Source: Fervidifonticultor_A octavus_A
GTDB taxonomy: Bacteria > Sysuimicrobiota > Sysuimicrobiia > Sysuimicrobiales > Humicultoraceae
Direction of reading: 5' to 3'
DNA: 19,336 bases
NCBI GenBank assembly: GCA_031459655.1
Contig: JAVKID010000057.1
Coordinates: 1 to 19,336, forward strand
Of this stretch, positions 15,409-19,336 are shown one piece after another. A model generated the notes under the pieces. That model worked only from the letters and a program-made list of their open reading frames with translations. It was not told the origin of the DNA and searched no databases. Position 1 is the stretch's first letter. Each line of letters opens with the position of its first letter. The translations under genes and the position numbers were made by a program.

Positions 15409-16680
15409 ATGAGTGTGCAGGTCATGGTGATGGCGCCCAAGGAGGATCCCTGGGACTCGGCCCTCAAGCAGTTCGACCGGGCAGCGGACCACCTGCCGCT
15501 GAAGCGCGGGATCCGGGAGTTTTTGGCCTACCCGAAGCGCGAGCTCACCGTACACTTCCCGGTCAAGATGGACGACGGTTCGGTGAAGGTGTTCACCGGG
15601 CACCGGGTGCACCACAGCACGGTGCTGGGCCCCACCAAAGGCGGCATCCGGTACCATCCCGACGTGACGCTGAACGAGGTGCGGGCCCTGGCCATGTGGA
15701 TGACCTGGAAGTGTTCGCTGGTGGGCCTGCCCTACGGCGGCGCCAAGGGCGGCGTGGTGGTCAACCCCAAGGACCTGTCCCTGAACGAACTGGAGCACCT
15801 GACCCGTCGCTACGCCACCGAGATCTCCATCATGATGGGGCCTGAGTCTGACATCCCGGCCCCGGACGTCGGCACGAACCCGCAGACCATGGCGTGGATC
15901 ATGGACACCTACAGCATGCACCGCGGCTACTCGACCCCGGCCGTGGTCACGGGGAAACCGGTGCCCATCGGGGGCTCGCTGGGCCGGGTGGAGGCCACCG
16001 GCCGCGGTGTGGCCATCATTGCGCGTGAGGCGGCGAAGCGCCTCGGGCTGTCCCTGGACGGCGCCACCGTGGTGGTTCAGGGGTTCGGCAACGTGGGCTC
16101 GGTGGCCGCTGTCCTGCTGGCTCAGATGGGGTGTCGGATCATCGCCGCCAGCGACACCGGCGGCGGGGTGGTCAACCAGAAGGGACTCGACCCCACGAAG
16201 CTCCTCGAACACAAGGAGCGGACAGGGTCGGTGAAGGGATTCCCGGGCACCGACACGATCACCAACCAGGACCTGCTGGAGTTGCCGTGCGACATCCTCG
16301 TGCCCAGCGCGCTGGAAGGGCAGATCACGGAGGACAACGCGGCGCGCCTGAGGACCCGGCTGGTCGTGGAAGGGGCCAATGGGCCCACCACGCCCGGGGG
16401 CGATGATGTCCTCGACGATCGCAGGATCACCGTCATCCCCGACATCCTGGCCAACGCCGGCGGGGTGATCGTGTCCTACTTCGAGTGGGTCCAGGGGCTG
16501 CAGCAGTTCTTCTGGACGGAGGAAGAGGTCAACGAGAAACTCGAGTGGATCATTACGCGGGCCTTCGCCCAGGTGGCGCAGGTGGCCGAGAAGCGGCGGG
16601 TCAACCTGCGGACGGCGGCGCTGATCCGCGCCATCGACCGGGTGGCCGAGGCCCTGATGCTGCGCGGCATCTACCCGTAG
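15409..16680 (+). CDS. Glu/Leu/Phe/Val family dehydrogenase, probable glutamate dehydrogenase
   Basis: A cytosolic hexameric-type enzyme of 423 residues that interconverts glutamate with 2-oxoglutarate and ammonia. Substrate domain motifs are GPTKGGIRYHP (74-84, Lys77), WMTWKCSLVGLPYGGAKGG (97-115, Lys101 and catalytic Lys113) and DIPAPDVGT (148-156, catalytic Asp153). The coenzyme domain has the Rossmann loop QGFGNVGS (224-231) with ASDTGGG after the second strand. VEGANGPTTP and PDILANAGGVIVSYFEWVQ near two thirds are typical of the family. Length and motifs match bacterial/archaeal GDH rather than the shorter leucine dehydrogenases. NAD versus NADP preference is not safely readable. The next gene, proline dehydrogenase, begins 14 bases later, suggesting the catabolic direction (glutamate deamination). 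Confidence 0.94.
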   Translation: MSVQVMVMAPKEDPWDSALKQFDRAADHLPLKRGIREFLAYPKRELTVHFPVKMDDGSVKVFTGHRVHHSTVLGPTKGGIRYHPDVTLNEVRALAMWMTWKCSLVGLPYGGAKGGVVVNPKDLSLNELEHLTRRYATEISIMMGPESDIPAPDVGTNPQTMAWIMDTYSMHRGYSTPAVVTGKPVPIGGSLGRVEATGRGVAIIAREAAKRLGLSLDGATVVVQGFGNVGSVAAVLLAQMGCRIIAASDTGGGVVNQKGLDPTKLLEHKERTGSVKGFPGTDTITNQDLLELPCDILVPSALEGQITEDNAARLRTRLVVEGANGPTTPGGDDVLDDRRITVIPDILANAGGVIVSYFEWVQGLQQFFWTEEEVNEKLEWIITRAFAQVAQVAEKRRVNLRTAALIRAIDRVAEALMLRGIYP

Positions 16681-16694
16681 CCCGCGCCCCCGCC

Positions 16695-17615
16695 ATGCTG
16701 CGGCGCGTGCTCTTTCGTTTGTCGGAGAGCGCCCGCGCGCGGGACTTCATCCTGTCGCATCCGGTCGCCCGTCGGGCGTCCCGGCGGTTCGTGGCCGGGG
16801 AGACGCTCGACGAAGCCATGGAGGTGATCGACCGGCTCGCCGACACCGGATACCTGGGCATCCTCAACCACCTCGGCGAACGGGTCACCGATCCCCGCGA
16901 CGCCGACCTGGCCACCGCCGACTACCTGGAGGCGGCCGCGCGCCTCCGGGGCCGGCCGGCCGGGCGCGACTGCTACATCTCGATCAAACTCACGCAACTT
17001 GGCCTGGAGGTCGACCGCGCCCTGGCCATCGCGCACCTCAGGCGGATCCTCGAGGCGGCCCGGGCCGTGGGGACGTTCATCCGCATCGACATGGAACACT
17101 CGGCCTGCGTGGACGCCACGCTCGATGCGATCGAGCAGATGCGGGCCGAGGGCTACGGCGGGCTCGGGGCCGTCATCCAGAGCTACCTGTACCGCAGCGA
17201 GGGCGACGCCGACCGCCTGCTGCGGCTGCGGGTGCCGATCCGCCTGGTCAAGGGCGCGTACATGGAACCGCCGACCGTCGCCTACCCGCGCATGCGCGAC
17301 GTCAACGCCAACTTCCTCAGGATCCAGCAGCGCCTGCTGCGCGACCAGATCCGCCACGCCATCGCCACGCACGACGTGACCCTGATCAACGCGGCCATCG
17401 GCCAGGCCCGGGCCGAGGGGATCGCCTCCGACCGCTTCGAGTTCCAGTTCCTCTACGGGATCCGCCGCGACCTGCAGGAGCGGCTGCGCCGCCAGGGCTA
17501 TCGGGTGCGCATCTACGTGCCCTACGGGACCCACTGGTATCCGTACTTCATGCGACGGATGGCCGAGCGACCGGCTAACTTCTTCTTCATCCTGCGCCAC
17601 CTGGTGCGGGGGTAG
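16695..17615 (+). CDS. Proline dehydrogenase (monofunctional, FAD-dependent)
   Basis: This enzyme of 306 residues oxidises L-proline to pyrroline-5-carboxylate and passes electrons to the respiratory chain. The length matches Gram-positive/Thermus-type monofunctional PRODH, and no P5C dehydrogenase domain follows. Barrel motifs are SIKLTQLG (96-103), IRIDMEHS (129-136), IQSYLYRS (161-168), IRLVKGAYMEP (182-192), FEFQFLYGIR (248-257), and the substrate-binding helix YVPYGTHWYPYFMRRMAERPAN (274-295), here with Arg287-Arg288 and Arg292. The start ATG 16695 lies 14 bases after the GDH stop in a C-rich stretch with no Shine-Dalgarno at all, so translation probably depends on reinitiation from GDH. 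The following gene starts 6 bases after its stop. Confidence 0.95.
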   Translation: MLRRVLFRLSESARARDFILSHPVARRASRRFVAGETLDEAMEVIDRLADTGYLGILNHLGERVTDPRDADLATADYLEAAARLRGRPAGRDCYISIKLTQLGLEVDRALAIAHLRRILEAARAVGTFIRIDMEHSACVDATLDAIEQMRAEGYGGLGAVIQSYLYRSEGDADRLLRLRVPIRLVKGAYMEPPTVAYPRMRDVNANFLRIQQRLLRDQIRHAIATHDVTLINAAIGQARAEGIASDRFEFQFLYGIRRDLQERLRRQGYRVRIYVPYGTHWYPYFMRRMAERPANFFFILRHLVRG

Positions 17616-17621
17616 CGCGGG

Positions 17622-18698
17622 ATGCGGTTCCTGACCGCCGCCGACGTCCTGGCGCTGGTGCCGATGCCCGACGCGATCGCCGCGGTCCGCCAGGCATGCA
17701 TCGAGTTGTCGGCGGGCCGGGTCGCCGTCCCCCAGCGCGCCCGCGTGCCCGTCGGGGAGGCCGGGGTCCTGCTGGCGATGCCGGGGTACCTGCCGGCGGC
17801 CGGTGGGCTCGGCGCCATGCTCGTGACGGTGTTCCCTCGAAACCCACAGCAGGGCCTGCCCACGGTCTTCGCCCTGGTCGTCCTCGCAGACCCCCACACC
17901 GGGGAACCGGCGGCGCTGATCGAGGGCACCTCGCTGACCGCCCTGCGGACCGGGGCCGCCGGCGGGCTGGCCGCCGACCTGCTGGCCCGGCGCGATGCGG
18001 CCATCGTCGCCCTCTTCGGGGCCGGGGTCCAGGGCCGGACGCAACTGGAAGCCCTCTGTGCCGTGCGCCGGATCACCCAGGTGCGGGTGGTAGACCGGCG
18101 GCCCGAGCACGCCGAGGCCTTCGCGGCGTGGGCCCGGGCCCAGCCCTGGCTAGGCGGGGCCACCGTTATCCCGGTGCGCGATCCGGCGTTGGCTGTCCGG
18201 GGGGCCGAGGTCATCGTCACCGCCACGACCAGCGCCACGCCGGTGTTCCCGGCCGCCGAGGTCGGCCCCGGCGTCCACATCACGGCGGTCGGCGCTTTCT
18301 CCCCCGATGCGCGCGAGGTCCCCGGGGAGGTGCTGGCGCGGGCGGCGATCGTCGTGGACAGTCGGGAGGCGGCGCTGGCGGAGGCGGGTGACCTGATCAT
18401 CCCGATCCGGGAGGGGCTGCTGGGGCCCGAGGCGATCCGGGCCGAGATCGGCGAGGTGGCCGCGGGGACCGCCCCGGGCCGCACCCATCCCGAGGAGGTC
18501 ACCGTCTTCAAGTCCGTCGGCCACGCGGTCCAGGACCTGGCGGTCGCGGCGCTGGCGCTGGCCCGGGCCGAAGCCGCCGGCCGCGGCACAGTGCTCGAGG
18601 TGGAGGAACTCCCAGGAGGCCATAGAGTGAAAAATGAATTCCCCGCAGCGATCCATTCGAGGGACACCACGCCAGGTGCCGGATGCCAGGGGAGGTGA
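17622..18698 (+). CDS. Ornithine cyclodeaminase / mu-crystallin family protein, atypical active site
   Basis: This NAD(P)-binding protein of 358 residues has an N-terminal dimerisation/substrate domain and a central Rossmann domain with LFGAGVQGR (131-139). Family motifs include VPQRARVP (37-43), GLPTVFALVVLADPHTGEPAALIEGTSLTALRT (78-110), VDSREAALAEAGDLI (245-259) and VTVFKSVGHAVQDLAVA (293-309). Two residues that define true ornithine cyclodeaminase are absent: Met66 stands where the substrate Lys (Lys69 in Pseudomonas) should be, and Phe226 where the catalytic Asp (Asp228) should be. Other family members act as ketimine reductases or amino-acid dehydrogenases, so ornithine to proline conversion should not be assumed. 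About 27 residues beyond the usual family end (from about 331) look unstructured. It follows proline dehydrogenase by 6 bases. Confidence 0.88.
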   Translation: MRFLTAADVLALVPMPDAIAAVRQACIELSAGRVAVPQRARVPVGEAGVLLAMPGYLPAAGGLGAMLVTVFPRNPQQGLPTVFALVVLADPHTGEPAALIEGTSLTALRTGAAGGLAADLLARRDAAIVALFGAGVQGRTQLEALCAVRRITQVRVVDRRPEHAEAFAAWARAQPWLGGATVIPVRDPALAVRGAEVIVTATTSATPVFPAAEVGPGVHITAVGAFSPDAREVPGEVLARAAIVVDSREAALAEAGDLIIPIREGLLGPEAIRAEIGEVAAGTAPGRTHPEEVTVFKSVGHAVQDLAVAALALARAEAAGRGTVLEVEELPGGHRVKNEFPAAIHSRDTTPGAGCQGR

Positions 18699-18737
18699 GA
18701 TGGAGAGGGGCCACCCGGCGCGGCCGCTTCCCTCGTC

Positions 18738-19336
18738 CTACCCCACGATGCCGTGGGCATACGGGCTGTGGACGAGGGCGCCTTCCGCGAAGCGTGTGAT
18801 CCTGAACATCGAGAGGTCGATGGGCGACCGGCCGCCGACCATCAGGGCGGCGAGGCATCCGCCCAGGGCCGGGCTCAACTTGAACCCGTGCCCGCTGAAT
18901 CCCGCGGCCACGAACAGCCCTTCGATCCCGGGCACGGCTCCCAGGATGGGTTGCCAGTCGGGCGTCACATCGTAGAGGCTGGCGTATCCGCCCTTCACCG
19001 CCACGCCGGCGAAGGCGGGCACGCGATGCACGAGCCGGTGCGAGACGCGCTCCACGAAGGCGAAATCGGTCCCTTCGTTGAAGGCGTCCTCAGAGACTTC
19101 TTCCTCCGGGCGCTCCTCCACCGAGCCGACCATGAACTGCCCGCCGACATCAGGCCGCACATAGATGCCGGCGTCGAGATCGACCAGGACCGGATCCAGC
19201 GGGCGAACCCCGGCAGGGGTTTCCAACAGGACGACCTGGTGACGCGTCGTCCGGATCGGCACCTCGACGCCGAGGGGGGCGAGGAGGCGGCGGGTCCAGG
19301 GCCCACCTGCCACGAGGACGGTGGCGGCGTCGATCC
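18738..19336 (-). CDS. FAD-dependent oxidoreductase, DAO family (C-terminal part, cut by window end)
   Basis: The frame is open to the last base, so only the C-terminal 198 or so residues are visible and the N-terminal FAD-binding GxGxxG motif lies outside. What is seen fits sarcosine oxidase beta/glycine oxidase/D-amino-acid dehydrogenase-type flavoproteins: ATVLVAGGPWTRRLL near the visible start, RTTRHQVVLLETPAG, YVRPDVGGQFMVGS, GYASLYDVTPDWQPILGAVPG, and the FAD-contacting FVAAGFSGHGFKLSPALGG near the C terminus. The substrate cannot be assigned from this half. It is convergent with the ornithine-cyclodeaminase-like gene, 39 bases apart with no visible terminator. Being next to glutamate and proline catabolic genes, it may oxidise an amino or imino acid, which is inference. 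Confidence 0.9.
   Translation of the reverse strand, partial: IDAATVLVAGGPWTRRLLAPLGVEVPIRTTRHQVVLLETPAGVRPLDPVLVDLDAGIYVRPDVGGQFMVGSVEERPEEEVSEDAFNEGTDFAFVERVSHRLVHRVPAFAGVAVKGGYASLYDVTPDWQPILGAVPGIEGLFVAAGFSGHGFKLSPALGGCLAALMVGGRSPIDLSMFRITRFAEGALVHSPYAHGIVG

Noticed and set aside
16671..18110. Minus-strand open frame (479 codons) opposite proline dehydrogenase and the cyclodeaminase-like gene
   Set aside because: Shadow of well-supported plus-strand genes; no domain or start signal of its own.

Overview
This is a very GC-rich, densely packed chromosomal window, with roughly 97% of bases in genes and no gap longer than about 210 bases. I see no IS element, phage gene, CRISPR array, tRNA or rRNA. 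The genes are ordinary bacterial housekeeping and metabolic genes with start/stop overlaps (ATGA, TGATG). Gene content (fused hisIE, BMP-type nucleoside ABC importer, ftsEX with an M23 factor, ctpA, a YibQ-type deacetylase) and base composition suggest a high-GC, possibly thermophilic, poorly sampled bacterium such as a Chloroflexota-, Armatimonadota- or Sysuimicrobiota-like lineage. That placement is a low-confidence inference.

Layout. (1) 1-1318, plus strand: the end of a histidine operon, hisF (5' end cut off by the window) and bifunctional hisIE. (2) 1319-6940, minus strand: a five-gene overlapping operon read right to left. It encodes a small PD-(D/E)XK-like protein, hypoxanthine phosphoribosyltransferase, and an ABC importer (double-ATPase, two permeases, BMP-family lipoprotein-type binding protein). 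Together these look like purine nucleoside/base uptake plus salvage to nucleotides. (3) 6941-7147: the divergent control region, with a good minus-strand promoter and a hairpin in the plus-strand leader. (4) 7148-10300, plus: a HEAT-repeat protein, cutA, a MEMO/AmmeMemoRadiSam-B protein and surE. (5) 10399-15363, plus: a cell-envelope block of ftsE, ftsX, an EnvC-like M23 endopeptidase, a CtpA-like S41 protease and a divergent polysaccharide deacetylase. It plausibly couples division-site ABC signalling to peptidoglycan cleavage. (6) 15409-18698, plus: glutamate dehydrogenase, proline dehydrogenase and an ornithine-cyclodeaminase/mu-crystallin-family protein, forming an amino-acid catabolic block around proline and glutamate. 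(7) 18738-19336, minus: the C-terminal half of an FAD-dependent DAO-family amine/amino-acid oxidoreductase, cut by the window end.

I found no clearly new defence or mobile system. The most interesting points are: the small nuclease-like protein that heads the purine-salvage operon, apparently from a near-leaderless promoter; an ftsEX-linked LytM protein that keeps all its catalytic metal ligands; a perfect 10-bp hairpin that occludes the ctpA ribosome-binding site; and an ornithine-cyclodeaminase homologue lacking both residues that define that activity.
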